DNA of 64,000 nucleotides from Trissonchulus latispiculum (lineage: Eukaryota > Nematoda > Enoplea > Enoplida > Ironidae). How positions within the stretch are numbered: position 1 is the first letter of the stretch; each line of letters begins with the position of its first letter. Of this stretch, positions 21,719 to 32,935 are shown piece by piece. A program made the position numbers and the translations under genes. Under the pieces are notes generated by a model. The model was not told the DNA's origin. It worked only from the letters and a program-made list of their open reading frames with translations, and searched no databases. The stretch is from NCBI GenBank assembly GCA_030248195.1, contig JASAND010027762.1:1-64000 (forward strand), in the 5' to 3' direction.

Positions 21719-24700
21719 CTATTTAGACAAATCAGTTGAATTGCACACAGTTGTCTGGCGCCAACATTTGCTACAATTCACAGCTGCCAGCATTTTCATA
21801 AATTTAGTACATATCTTTTCCAATAGCAATACAATAACTGCACATAAAGCTAGAAAGCAGAAGCAATAAAATAAATCAGCAAACATATGTAAGCTAAATG
21901 AGTGTGATTTTCCTAGATTAGCTTCAGACCTGTTATTGATTATTGGTAGAAAGTATTTATCATCAATCCTTTGAACAATGTTAGTCTCAAGTGCGACGGT
22001 AACCGCCTGGTTCAGTAAGTGGAGAAGTCCACTGTTATTTTTGCGAACAATAAATGCCGCCAGTCTGTGCGCTTGGGATTCTCCATCAACGATAATCAAA
22101 CTATTATCTTCGTTAACAATGGTGACGGCAGTTGCCATGTAGCTAGAATAGATTAGAGATGAATCTTCTGATAGCAGCTTTCGCGCAGTGGGATCTATAT
22201 CCATGTGCGGTTCATGAATCATTATTTTAAACCAGTCATGCTTTTTTACCCATTCCCAATAACCAACAAGGTCGCCGGAATCATAATAACTGTCATGGAT
22301 CTCGTAATTGATGCACTGACTTCGCCCATAATTATTATAGGTATCGGTAGGGCATGGCACCAATGGCTTCAGAATACCCTAAACAATCAGTTTGCTGGCA
22401 GAAATACGTTCTTGCGTTATACTTTATTCTAAGCTGACAACCTTGCTTCTTGTGTTTGAGCTTCTTTGCCCTGTTTTCAGCCAACAACCAAACGGTATAT
22501 CCAGCACCTACTAAATGAATGCCGGCAAAAACCAAAATGTTTATCCAATTGTTAATTTTTATTTCTCAATTTCAAATTAATTTCTGGGACGAGTCCCAAA
22601 ATGTTAAATAGCACCATAATAACATAGATGGGAAAGATTCATCCATTTCCATGAAGAATTAAAGCGTGCCTGCCTTCTACTAAATCTCACTGAGTTTCCT
22701 GTAAACCCTCATGATTGATTCTTACTTGCTTTGTCATCCTAAAGATGTCTTGAAATTTCGTATTCTCGTCGGATCTTTGAATGTCATGAAAAATGTGCTT
22801 GAGAACCGTTGATGCGTAGAATTGGACAAGCATGACTCCCAGTAATGAGATCACGGTACGGAATAGTCCATGACTGAGGAAGTTGACAGAAGCTTTATTT
22901 AGATGGTTAATATCTTGCTGGTTAAGTAAATTTGCGAAAGCTGAGAATAGCAGATCTTTCCAATTAGCAGATGTATAACTCGTATTACGTTCAAGTGCTT
23001 TGTTGAAGAAAACATTAAGAAATCCTATGATTAGCAAAGACAGAGCAATGCATTGCCAAACATTCGTATTGAATGCTAGCGCCCACCAAAGTTTACCATA
23101 CATTATTCGATTTTGGCGACTCATAACCCACGCGGTTCTAGGTACACTTATGCAATAAGTAAAGTCCACTAGTTCTTTTCGTCGCTCAGTGACTGTGAAC
23201 ATGTTGATGGCCATATCCGCCAATCCTTAAGAATAAAATATTTTCACAAGATCCGATAAAACAAAATGGCAACCTCCGGAAGTTATGTGAGGTCAGGGAA
23301 TTTAACCACAGCACCACCACAAATTACGTGAGGACTGGCGCAATGTAACACAAGCCCTGACTGTCCTCGAGATTTTTGTCCAGGCTCTTTTAACCCCGGG
23401 CAGTCCTCGCCAGGTTTGGGAGAGTGTGTATTCTGGGGGACTCCGGACCGACTGGCGCCTGAATTAAGGTGGGAGAATCGGCCGATAAGCGGGCTCAGAA
23501 TTACCCCGAGCTAGCCTCGGAGCGCTTACCAAGGATTTAAATTATTAGCTCGACAATGATGTTAAATTAAATGAAACCGAACTTAATAGAAGCACAAAAT
23601 AAATGGTAGACTGGTTAACAGGAAATTTAACAAACAAACAAACTTACTGGCTACCAATAAGGAGTTGGGAGAGGGGAGACAACGCACAAAAGGGGGAAAA
23701 AGGATAAAAAGGGGGAATGTGAGTTGAGTTCAACACAAGGGAAGTTAAAGATCAGCGAAAGTTGTGTTAGTTTGGGCAAACCCAATCAAAGCAAAAGAAC
23801 AGTATCTCAGCGGAGCCCCGAAAGTTATAACACCGCCGCACCCGTCAAAGAAAAATCTCAACTGAAGGTGGTGTGACTAATGAATTTTGGTGGAAAAATT
23901 AAGTCATTTCCATGTAGTGTTATCTTTACGGTTATTTAAAGAAATGAACAATTTTGATAATTTCACAAGTTAACCATGAAAATAGCACTACATCATAAAA
24001 CATACGTTTTCACACCCGAAAACACATCACAAATACCAGACACTCCAGTAAATGAACAAATAACAATAGTAACCATTTTTAAGGGAAGCTTACAGGTTTT
24101 ACGTGGTTTTTTAAAGGTTTTTAAAGGAAAATCAAGAAACACTTCATGAAATGGAGTTGGAGGAGAGGTAGTAGCGTCTTCCGCTACTGCCTATACTACA
24201 CTAGCGTAGTGGTTTCCTACTGAGCTAGAAGCCGAGGATCATGTCAGATATAGAAATAAAAAATCTAGCACGACTCTGAAATCTAGCCAGAAGTTATGCT
24301 ATTCCAGTCGAGTGCAGCGCTTATTCGAGATATCCCAAGGGGCGACCGTCCTTTCGGGGATGCGTGCTACCACAGCCTTGATAATCGCCTCGAGTAAGCT
24401 GGTTGAGCGGATAAGCATAAGAGAGTCTGCCCTTTTTTGTTCCTTCTTGCTGTGGGCGTCAAACAGAGTTTTCGGTCTGGGTGGGATCTGGTCCAGATAT
24501 GTGCAGGAGGGGAATATTTTGGGGGGAGGGTTAGCCGGTGGCCGGAGGACCTCGAAAAGTTGGATTGATTTTCCTGTTTTTTAGCCAAATAGCCAGAAAA
24601 AAACGGATTCTGGGGCAGGGTGAGGGACCACACTGGCTCTTGGTCTGCGGAGGGGGAAACTTCCAAACCCCCCCCAAGCACATGTTCAGCACAGCCCCAC

Positions 24701-25056
24701 CCAATCCCCTTTCACGTTAGCCTCACCAGTGTCTGATTAGCGCTAGGACGTCAGCGTTAGGAAGAAGCTTTTTGCTCTGATAACAGTGAGTGTGCCTAAT
24801 GGCATACATTATCTATTATGCACTCCTGCTATAAGCTGTCTTTCTTACCATTTGCCACCATTTCAAAACTTAACGCTTGCCGGGACGAGTTGTTTTCAAT
24901 GAATTCCACCTTAACTTGAGGTATTAATGTGAGAAGAAGTTGAAGCAATTCGGCGTTTGCTCCAGGATGCCTGCATGGGCCTTGTGAAAATATGCAAGGT
25001 CTCAAATAAGGTTCCATCCGGTGGCCCACCGCTGTGATTAAAATTTGTTCTGTCAT
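21719..25056 (-). CDS. Ionotropic receptor (IR/iGluR-like ligand-gated channel), three exons
   Basis: Divergent ionotropic glutamate receptor of the protostome IR family, a ligand-gated cation channel usually used in chemosensation. I model three exons on the minus strand: 25056-24849, 23225-22726 and 22378-21719. The splice sites are canonical, and a Gly codon split at the first junction and a phase-0 second junction keep the frame, giving about 455 residues. Exon 1 supplies the first half of the S1 ligand-binding lobe. Exon 2 continues S1 with TVTERRKELVDF, where the usual ligand-binding Thr and Arg are kept, then M1 (about residues 123-145), the pore region and M3 (about 190-212). Exon 3 carries S2 and M4 (about 401-424). 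The amino-terminal domain and signal peptide are missing, so earlier exons may exist. The family assignment rests on this S1-M1-M3-S2-M4 layout. Confidence 0.8.
24498..24684. mobile_element. Short GC-rich inverted-ended element (CATGTGC family), right arm
   Basis: Palindrome-arm counterpart of 849-1029, in the reverse orientation, inside the large IR intron. It shares its terminal ATGTGC motif and G-rich body with the insertion in PolB at 48404-48583. Confidence 0.55.
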
Positions 25057-25532
25057 CTAAACAATATAAAAAAATGTTTTTATACAGCTTACAGCGTGCC
25101 AATTGAACAGAAACAATTAGATTATATAGTGTATAAATGCCAGATGCTAAGTATTACGGTAGTCTAGTGAAAATTTTAAGGGCCATGCGTCTTGCAAGAG
25201 GTGAACGCGGGACAAAATTTTTGGTAACGTCCTGTCCTGTCCCGCACCCAATTTATTTGTACCCTCACGTGGAATCCCGCAGTTCCGCAAATTTGATATA
25301 TACTGCACGTCACGCAAAATCCCACGTATTTTCTTAACTGTCTCATTAACTAAAATTAATGGTAATTAATAAAACAAAAATTTAAAAAAAGTTTTGTTAT
25401 GTAAACTTAACGTTATTTATTTTTTCTTCGCTTCGATGAATACTCAATAATTTAAATATTCAAATTTATACGATAAAATTCGCTCCACTACTTCGCTAAA
25501 AGTATGTTGCTCAATTAAAATTATTTGGAAGC

Positions 25533-26114
25533 TTAAATGTGCACATCTACACTTGACCTCTATATCTGGCAAATTAGCCCTTTTTTGTCTCGCATTACAC
25601 ATCTCCTCAACTATCCACCGCCAAATGATTTCAGCCAGCCTTCTGGCAATCTCTATACTATATTCAGCGGATCTCACCAACGGTCTCAACAATGTACAAC
25701 GGCACCTATCTTCAACCACAGCGATCTTGGCTATTCCAAACGGAGCTCATCTGCCCTTCAACGATCTCAGCTCAGCTGTCGGCCAACAGTCTCAGATCAG
25801 ACAACTGCTGCCAAGAGAAGGGTCTGCAAACAACTGATGCAATCTACTTTGGAACAGGCCAACCAACTCGCAGGTGCTACTTCAGAGCAGGGTGTTTTGC
25901 ATAACTGTTGCTGCTGTTAGAGTTGTAAACTGTTGTAATTTATCAAAATGAAAGTCGTCTGTGGTACCGTCGTTTACGTTTATATTTTCAAGGCCGTCCC
26001 TTTTCCAGGCCAGATTTCAAGATGTGACCACGTTAAGGCAATTAAGCTATGGAAACAAAAGCTTTCTCCTGACAGTGGAGCTTTGCAGCAGTGCTTAGAT
26101 AATGAGTAGAGGCC
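25533..26114. other. Unique DNA between palindrome and Polinton, no gene assigned
   Basis: Several overlapping ORFs of 70-127 codons exist on both strands (for example 25537-25920 plus, 25444-25719 minus), but none has a recognisable domain and they contradict each other. Missing upstream exons of the IR gene would have to lie in or beyond this stretch. I cannot pick them out. Confidence 0.4.
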
Positions 26115-26120
26115 CCTGCC

Positions 26121-26310
26121 AGTAGTATAAAAAGGGGCGTTCTGGAACAGTGGCGTTAGTGGCTTTTTGTGGCTTTACAGCTTTCTGGACCAGTGGCGTT
26201 AGTGGCTTTATCTGGCGTCAATTAATTAAGGCGAATTCTGGAACAGTGGCGTTCATTGACGTTGTTCTTTCCATAACAGTTTAATAGATGGCGTCAGATC
26301 TGAATATCGC
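26121..26310 (+). repeat. Polinton left TIR
   Basis: 190 bp, an inverted near-match to 52112-52301. It contains three copies of CTGGAACAGTGGCGTT or a one-base variant (about 26140, 26195 and 26236), so the TIR itself has internal direct repeats. The outermost TATAAAAAGG looks like a TATA box. Confidence 0.95.
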
Positions 26311-26651
26311 TTTAATACAGTTTTTGCTTTAATATTCGTTTTTTAAATATTTGTTGTCTACAGATATCTGCTAAATATTTATAACGATGCATGTTTTCCT
26401 TTTAACAGATAACTAACAAAATTTCTACCCTGGAATCGCACTAAATAATGTCTTAGACTTACCTTAAACTATCCCACGTTAATAAAACGAACACTTCAAG
26501 AAAATTCTAACAGTCTTATTTTCCTCAGATACTCTTTTAAATACATCTATCATTCGTTGATGAATCTTGACTGATAACTTCAGAACAGCAGTCTCACTCT
26601 AAACTCTCTACCTCTGTCTTTAACCTTCTCCCTAAGCGCTCTAGGATTGCG

Positions 26652-27638
26652 ATGGCAACTTCCTACATTAATACGTATGAGCCTGAGTCACCTATATATA
26701 TTTCTAATTCCGACTCTGGTTCCACTCCACCGAGTAAAAAATCAAGCTGGAACCTGAAGAAAATTCTGTTTCTCAGGATGAAACACCTTTTACTGTGAGA
26801 AGTTCCAGCGAATCTGATGTGGACACTGATGAAGATTACACTGTAAGTAAATTAAATAATTTATCTTTACTTGATATGTATTAAGATATGATATGCAAAC
26901 GATATGATGAAGGAACTTTATTCCAATAAGTATAAAATTTCGCTCTTATTTTATAATTTTTAATATTGCATGAGTAATATGCAATTTGAAAGGAAATACT
27001 TGCACTGATATGTTGATCCATAACGAGTACAATTTCTCATTTTTAATTTTAGAATTGGCCAAATCTATCACCTTAACTTATTCCTTTTAGGAGGGGATTC
27101 TGAGGTGATTTTGGATACAGCAGTATTTGAAAATTTCAATTATATTGTGAATATTTAAACAAAACGAAAACATTTAGTTTTTTGTTTACTAAAAAATTTT
27201 GTTACTAATCCAATTCCAAGTTTTAAATTTGTAATGAAAATTTAATAATAATTTTGTAATCTCAAACGTCAGACTAAATAGGAAAAAAATTGAAACCCAG
27301 AAGTAAGACTAAATTGAAGCAGAATCGAAATTAAAATATATCTATCCATAATTAAATTTTGTTATAATTGATTGCAGGTTAGTGACCACGTCATCGAAAA
27401 GAAGGCTACCGCTTTGATTGCCTACAGAGAAGCTGTTATGGAAGGTTTGCAACAACTGCTCGAGACGAGACGCTTCATAGACGAAGAGACCCATTCTAAG
27501 TTCTGGGTGGCGGATTTTATTGCTGAATTTCTGAACCCTATCACTACTTTTCTTCACAGTAGTAAGTCAACTTTAACACAAATATACTTAGAAAGGAGAG
27601 CTAAATTGTTTGCACTCTCTTACCAAAAGGAAATATAA
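26652..27638 (+). CDS. Candidate spliced accessory gene at the left end of the Polinton
   Basis: An ATG at 26652 opens an acidic, Ser-rich frame (MATSYINTYEPESPIYISNS). One base change of frame near 26740 is needed to continue into a stretch read as SSSESDVDTDEDYT. That runs into a consensus donor, ACT|GTAAGT at about 26850. A T-rich acceptor (TTGATTGCAG) ends at 27375, and an exon of 87 codons follows, starting VSDHVIEKKATALIAYREAV and predicted mostly helical. I do not recognise the product. Its position next to the TIR suggests an early or regulatory gene of the element. The frameshift may be decay or sequence error. Moderate to low confidence in the exact model. Confidence 0.4.
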
Positions 27639-27975
27639 CGTTTGTTGGAAAGGTGATGTATAATACAGCCAATATCTAAATGTCACTATTACGTGGAGGT
27701 GAAGATTTTGCAAAGGGTTTGTGTGGTCATAAAATTTCATACTCAAAACTCTACAGTAGTATTAAGAACAAAACCTTCACAGTGAAACTATAAGACATAG
27801 GTCGTTTACCCTTTCTCGTTGTATGTACGAAACGTTTAATTCCTAACTATTCAGGATAAACTACATATGAAAATGAACCCATATGACGTTAATACGTAAG
27901 TGAACGTCCTTAAACATCCTAAGAAAACTGTGTGGAAAATAGAAAGACGTGAGAATGCATTTATGAAATTTGATG

Positions 27976-28158
27976 TATATATGTCGCGTTAAAATAGGAG
28001 GCCCGTTAACGCCACTGGGTTTAACGTTAAACTAAGTGGCCACATAGTGTAACGTTAAACTAAGTGGTCACTTCTCTCCCTATCCTCTCTATATGCAATT
28101 TACGCATATGTACGGTTGGTGCGCTTGTCTCAATACGGATTAGATACGCAATGTAAAC
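27976..28158 (+). repeat. Left TIR of the 28-33.6 kb element
   Basis: Pairs in inverted orientation with 33419-33600 with scattered mismatches. It contains two TTTAACGTTAAAC-type palindromes. Confidence 0.8.
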
Positions 28159-28225
28159 AATTACTTATATGGGCGCACTTATATTAGTACATGGGGCATA
28201 CGTAAGCGTACATAATTACGATTTG

Positions 28226-29860
28226 AGTTAGAGAAATGAAAATCAAACGTGGACACCCAAAGTCAGACCAACCTTAATCACGCAACCGGTTTCGATGCTC
28301 CACCGGGGGCATCTTCTTCAGACGATTCATCACACGCTGCTGTCGTTCCTGAGGGGTCAGATAGCGGGGGATCCAATTTCGGGAGGGAAGGAAAATTTCA
28401 AAGTTCTCTAGGGTTGGGGCTCCAGGGGTCAGACGGGAAAGAACTGGGGGGACCGGAGGACCGAAATTCCCGGGAGGGTCGGTAGGAGGCAGGGAGGCAG
28501 GGACTGGGGGGACCGGAGGACCGGAACTGCCGGGAGGGTCGGGACCACTGTTATTGATGTTGTTGTTGTCGACAGAGTCCAAATGGATGCTAGTAAACCT
28601 GGACCCGGGGGGTGGGGATTTGTTGTGACGGAGAACGTGCTCCCAGTTGATTCCAAAAGGATGGTCAGAAAATAGTTGACTAATCCACCACTTTTCTTTC
28701 TTCTTCCGAGTAGTTTCGTCGTCAGAAAAATCCAATACAGTTACTAATAATTGATCTAATGTATGGGTATGGTTCCTGAAATCACACGAAAGAGGTTTAC
28801 TAGCATCCATTTTTCGAATGTCACACCTGTGGTTGTTAAACCTGATGGAGAGAGGATTTCCGCTTTCTCCAACATATTGGGAGGGGCACCCCTTAATCTC
28901 CGCCAGATATACAGTCCCCTTGCTTGTACAGTCAAAATGGCCCTTCAGACGATATTCCAAGCCAGTTACAGAGCTCCTGATGCTAGTGCCGGTTTTGATA
29001 GAGGGGCAGAGAGCACATTTCCGCCTGCCGCATCGAAAGGTTCCACTGGGCTCAGAATTAGCGATCTGTGGGGCTCTTTCTGGCACTGGCAATTTGGCCT
29101 TCACAAGCATGTTTCTAAGCTTAGGTGGGGGACGCCAGAACAGATTCACTTTAAAGCTTAGACCATTCAGAAAATGTTCATGACTTCTTAGGATGGTTTT
29201 AACGTTTCTGAGGTCCGGATGGTATGGCAGGACCAAGTAGAACGACTTTTCTTCAGGCTGTGTCCCAGGATCGAGTTTGGGAGTGAGTAGCTGGTCTCTA
29301 TCTGCTGACAAAGCCCTTTCGATCCTCCGCTGAACTTTGCCTCTGGGATAGCCTCTTCTTACCAAGTCTTCTTTCAGCTGCCTACACCTGAGCCGGGCCG
29401 TGTCTGGATTTGAGCAGATACGGCAAATCCTCAAGGACTGGCTATATGCAATTGGAAGCTTATGCTCTACAGGGTGGCAGGATTCGAAATGGAGATACTG
29501 TCTCGTGTCCGTGGGTTTCGTGAATAGGTCTGTTATAATTCTTCCATCCCGGATTTCTACTGAAACGTCTAGAAAGTTAACTTTGGTCTCACCCACGTCG
29601 ACTTCCAAGTGGGGGGGGGGGATAAGGCTATTCGCCAGCTGGAGAAATTCAGCTAGGTCATCTCGGGTGCCATCCCAAATAATGAAAATGTCATGGGTGG
29701 CGCGACCACAACAAGGGGTTGGTTGGCGGCGAGCGAACAGTTGTCGCAAACCATATCATAAAATATTGTAGGTATCGGGGTTTTTTGGTTCCCCCGGTGT
29801 GCCGTTTTGGGGGTATAAAATTCGCCATAAATTTGGTTTGGAAACGTTAGATTTTTTTTT
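28226..29860 (-). mobile_element. Penelope-like element, 5'-truncated inverted copy
   Basis: The minus strand carries the last ~490 codons (29749-28274) of the Penelope-like protein, nearly identical to the downstream full copy. It starts inside the reverse transcriptase at a damaged YIDD motif and runs through the GIY-YIG domain to the C-terminus RLRD. It lies head-to-head with the full copy at 29868-33078. The ~120 bp before the fold (about 29750-29860) aligns only poorly to the full copy. Confidence 0.85.
28274..29749 (-). pseudogene. Penelope-like RT/GIY-YIG protein, C-terminal half
   Basis: 491-codon ORF. The N-terminus enters at DIFIIWDGTRDDLAEFLQ (just after the catalytic Tyr-Ile-Asp-Asp motif, which is altered). 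It continues through the linker with C-x4-C-x2-C cysteines and GIY-YIG (VYLAEIKGC...YVGESG...R...H). It ends with a Pro-rich tail and PQERQQRVMNRLKKMPPVEH. One extra C compared with the full copy keeps this tail in frame. It cannot encode an active reverse transcriptase. Confidence 0.85.
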
Positions 29861-29874
29861 CTCCCCCCGCAGTC

Positions 29875-30017
29875 CCCGCTATCTGACCCCTCAGGAACGA
29901 CAGCAGCGTGTGATGAATCGTCTGAAGAAGATGCCCCCGGTGGAGCATCGAAACCGGTTGCGTGATTAAGGTTGGTCTGACTTTGGGTGTCCACGTTTGA
30001 TTTTCATTTCTCTAACT
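29875..30017 (+). repeat. Upstream pLTR of the Penelope-like element
   Basis: 143 bp matching 32936-33078. It includes the last ~30 codons of the Penelope-like ORF (ending RLRD and a TAA stop) and the 3' untranslated end, placed in front of the full copy. Confidence 0.85.
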
Positions 30018-30097
30018 GATATCATCGTATCCTCCGGGATCCGTGGACTTGTGGCTGTTTTGACTGTATCTGTCCTACTGATATTGTTTGCATCCTC

Positions 30098-32875
30098 ATG
30101 GATCCAGCCACTAACCCAGCTGGCCGGACTAACTACCCTGTCTCTCTTCTACACGCTGCTTTCACTGGTGTATGCCTAGAAAACCGGATCCTGCCCCCTG
30201 GACTTAAAATCAAACCAAAATCGCCCCAAATTTGTAGCCCTGAACAGCTGGGAAGGCTGTGGTCCAAACAGTTTCAGAAGCTAGAATTCTATCTTCTTAG
30301 CAGTCTGTATCAATTCTATCGGAAACAATGCCGCCTGTGCCCCTTACCGTCCCGTCGCATGAACTTTGACGATCGAAGTCCTCTCCTACGCCAGAAAGTC
30401 AAAAAGTTGACTAAGATCAGCAATATGACTGTTTCGGAGGCAACAGATGCCATTCTGGCAAAGGCCAAGTGGATACACCTCGACTGTCAACCGAGGAAGG
30501 CCAACCGTAGATTTGTAAGGAACCAGAGGCAGAAAGTCCACCAACCCTCTGATGACGAACTGAACAGGACTGTCGTTGACCTGAATTCTGTCGGCCTAAC
30601 AAGGCCACAGAAATTGGTTTTGGCTAAAGGTTTGGGCTTTGCCCCACGTCCTCCGGAATTCAGTCGCTACGATCTGTTAGCTGGAGTGTCCAAATTCTGC
30701 AACCAGCTAACGCGCTCCAGTCCTGGTAACCTTCAAGCCAAGGTGTACTGCGATTCCGTGAAAAGTGATATACAGGCACTTCCTCTCCATCGCAGACGAT
30801 CCAATCTGTCTGCTGCAGAGAAAGAGGCTGTTCAGCAGTTGCGCCAGAATCGCGGTATCATCATAAAGCCTGCAGACAAGGGCCGCTCTGTGGTCGTTTG
30901 GTCCAGAGATGCCTATGTCCAGGAAGCGAGAAGACAGCTGAATGACCAGGAAACCTACAGGAAAGATGCTTTAGATACATCCCAAAGCGTCTCGCGGACC
31001 ATATCTCTCCACATAGAGAACTGGCACGCTCGTGGGATCATCAACGACAAAGTCGCTGAGTCCCTCACTCCAAAAGATGCCAAAGCTGCCAGGTTTTACC
31101 TACTGCCGAAGATACACAAGCAGAAGACACCCTGCCCTGGGAGGCCTATCGTTTCTGCAAATGGCTGTCCTACCGAGAACATCAGTGGATTTGTAGACTC
31201 CGAGCTCAAACCCCTTGTTCGCCAAATACCAACATTCATCCAGGACACCAATGATTTTCTGCGTAAACTAGGATCCCTGAATGTATCTTCGAACTGCCTA
31301 CTGGCCACCGCCGATGTCTCAAGCCTGTATACCAATATTCCGCACCATTTGGGTCTAGCCGCCTGCAGCGAAGCCCTCTCGAGTAGAGAGAACCCAAAAT
31401 ATCCAACAAATGTGGTAGTTCGGATGGCCGAACTTGTTCTAACCAACAACGTATTCGAATTTGATGGCGAATTTTATACCCAGATGAACGGTACAGCGAT
31501 GGGAACCAAAATGGCTCCGAGTTACGCTAACATATTTATGTGGTATGGGTTCGAGAAAAAGCTGTTTTCGCTGGCGGCAAACAAACCCTTGGTTTGGTGG
31601 CGCTACATCGATGACATTTTCATTATTTGGGATGGCACCCGAGATGACCTAGCTGAATTTCTGCAGCTGGCGAATAGCCTTATCCCCAGCATCAACTTGG
31701 AAGTCGACGTGGGTGAGACCAAAGTTAACTTTCTAGACGTTTCAGTAGAAATCCGGGATGGAAGAATTATAACAGACCTATTCACGAAACCCACGGACAC
31801 GAGACAGTATCTCCATTTCGAATCCTGCCACCCTGTAGAGCATAAGCTTCCAATTGCATATAGCCAGGCCTTGAGGATTTGCCGTATCTGCTCAAATCCA
31901 GACACGGCCCGGCTCAGGTGTAGGCAGCTGAAAGAAGACTTGGTAAGAAGAGGCTATCCCAGAGGCAAAGTTCAGCGGAGGATCGAAAGGGCTTTGTCAG
32001 CAGATAGAGACCAGCTACTCACTCCCAAACTCGATCCTGGGACACAGCCTGAAGAAAAGTCGTTCTACTTGGTCCTGCCATACCATCCGGACCTCAGAAA
32101 CGTTAAAACCATCCTAAGAAGTCATGAACATTTTCTGAATGGTCTAAGCTTTAAAGTGAATCTGTTCTGGCGTCCCCCACCTAAGCTTAGAAACATGCTT
32201 GTGAAGGCCAAATTGCCAGTGCCAGAAAGAGCCCCACGGATCGCTAATTCTGAGCCCAGTGGAACCTTTCGATGCGGCAGGCGGAAATGTGCTCTCTGCC
32301 CCTCTATCAAAACCGGCACTAGCATCAGGAGCTCTGTAACTGGCTTGGAATATCGTCTGAAGGGCCATTTTGACTGTACAAGCAAGGGGACTGTATATCT
32401 GGCGGAGATTAAGGGGTGCCCCTCCCAATATGTTGGAGAAAGCGGAAATCCTCTCTCCATCAGGTTTAACAACCACAGGTGTGACATTCGAAAAATGGAT
32501 GCTAGTAAACCTCTTTCGTGTGATTTCAGGAACCATACCCATACATTAGATCAATTATTAGTAACTGTATTGGATTTTTCTGACGACGAAACTACTCGGA
32601 AGAAGAAAGAAAAGTGGTGGATTAGTCAACTATTTTCTGACCATCCTTTTGGAATCAACTGGGAGCACGTTCTCCGTCACAACAAATCCCCACCCCCGGG
32701 TCCAGGTTTACTAGCATCCATTTGGACTCTGTCGACAACAACAACATCAATAACAGTGGTCCCGACCCTCCCGGCAGTTCCGGTCCTCCGGTCCCCCCAG
32801 TCCCTGCCTCCCTGCCTCCTACCGACCCTCCCGGGAATTTCGGTCCTCCGGTCCCCCCAGTTCTTTCCCGTCTGA
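30098..32875 (+). CDS. Penelope-like reverse transcriptase with C-terminal GIY-YIG endonuclease
   Basis: Intact 925-codon ORF for the retrotransposition protein of a Penelope-like element. It copies the element RNA at a DNA nick made by its own GIY-YIG nuclease. Motifs in order: IIKPADKGRSVVVW (about residue 250), FYLLPKIHK (about 328), DVSSLYTNIP (about 405), MNGTAMGTKMAPSYAN (about 462), the catalytic YIDD (about 502), a Cys cluster CGRRKCALC (about 726), and GIY-YIG (TVYLAEIKGC...YVGESG, then R and H, about 764-800). All RT catalytic residues are present. The annotated stop depends on a run of five C near 32693. With six C, as in the inverted copy, the frame continues to the RLRD end at 33030. 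It could be active. Confidence 0.92.
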   Translation: MDPATNPAGRTNYPVSLLHAAFTGVCLENRILPPGLKIKPKSPQICSPEQLGRLWSKQFQKLEFYLLSSLYQFYRKQCRLCPLPSRRMNFDDRSPLLRQKVKKLTKISNMTVSEATDAILAKAKWIHLDCQPRKANRRFVRNQRQKVHQPSDDELNRTVVDLNSVGLTRPQKLVLAKGLGFAPRPPEFSRYDLLAGVSKFCNQLTRSSPGNLQAKVYCDSVKSDIQALPLHRRRSNLSAAEKEAVQQLRQNRGIIIKPADKGRSVVVWSRDAYVQEARRQLNDQETYRKDALDTSQSVSRTISLHIENWHARGIINDKVAESLTPKDAKAARFYLLPKIHKQKTPCPGRPIVSANGCPTENISGFVDSELKPLVRQIPTFIQDTNDFLRKLGSLNVSSNCLLATADVSSLYTNIPHHLGLAACSEALSSRENPKYPTNVVVRMAELVLTNNVFEFDGEFYTQMNGTAMGTKMAPSYANIFMWYGFEKKLFSLAANKPLVWWRYIDDIFIIWDGTRDDLAEFLQLANSLIPSINLEVDVGETKVNFLDVSVEIRDGRIITDLFTKPTDTRQYLHFESCHPVEHKLPIAYSQALRICRICSNPDTARLRCRQLKEDLVRRGYPRGKVQRRIERALSADRDQLLTPKLDPGTQPEEKSFYLVLPYHPDLRNVKTILRSHEHFLNGLSFKVNLFWRPPPKLRNMLVKAKLPVPERAPRIANSEPSGTFRCGRRKCALCPSIKTGTSIRSSVTGLEYRLKGHFDCTSKGTVYLAEIKGCPSQYVGESGNPLSIRFNNHRCDIRKMDASKPLSCDFRNHTHTLDQLLVTVLDFSDDETTRKKKEKWWISQLFSDHPFGINWEHVLRHNKSPPPGPGLLASIWTLSTTTTSITVVPTLPAVPVLRSPQSLPPCLLPTLPGISVLRSPQFFPV

Positions 32876-32935
32876 CCCCTGGAGCCCCAACCCTAGAGAA
32901 CTTTGAAATTTTCCTTCCCTCCCGAAATTGGATCC

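Larger units (their letters stand above)
13219..25532. repeat. Right arm of giant inverted repeat (palindrome)
   Basis: Reverse complement of 1-12546. This arm carries the more intact version of most coding features, for example an IR gene without frameshifts and a longer unbroken Gag-like ORF. It also holds a purine-rich block at 13911-14004 where the left arm has normal sequence. The pairing visible in this window ends at 25532 only because the left partner runs out. Confidence 0.95.
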
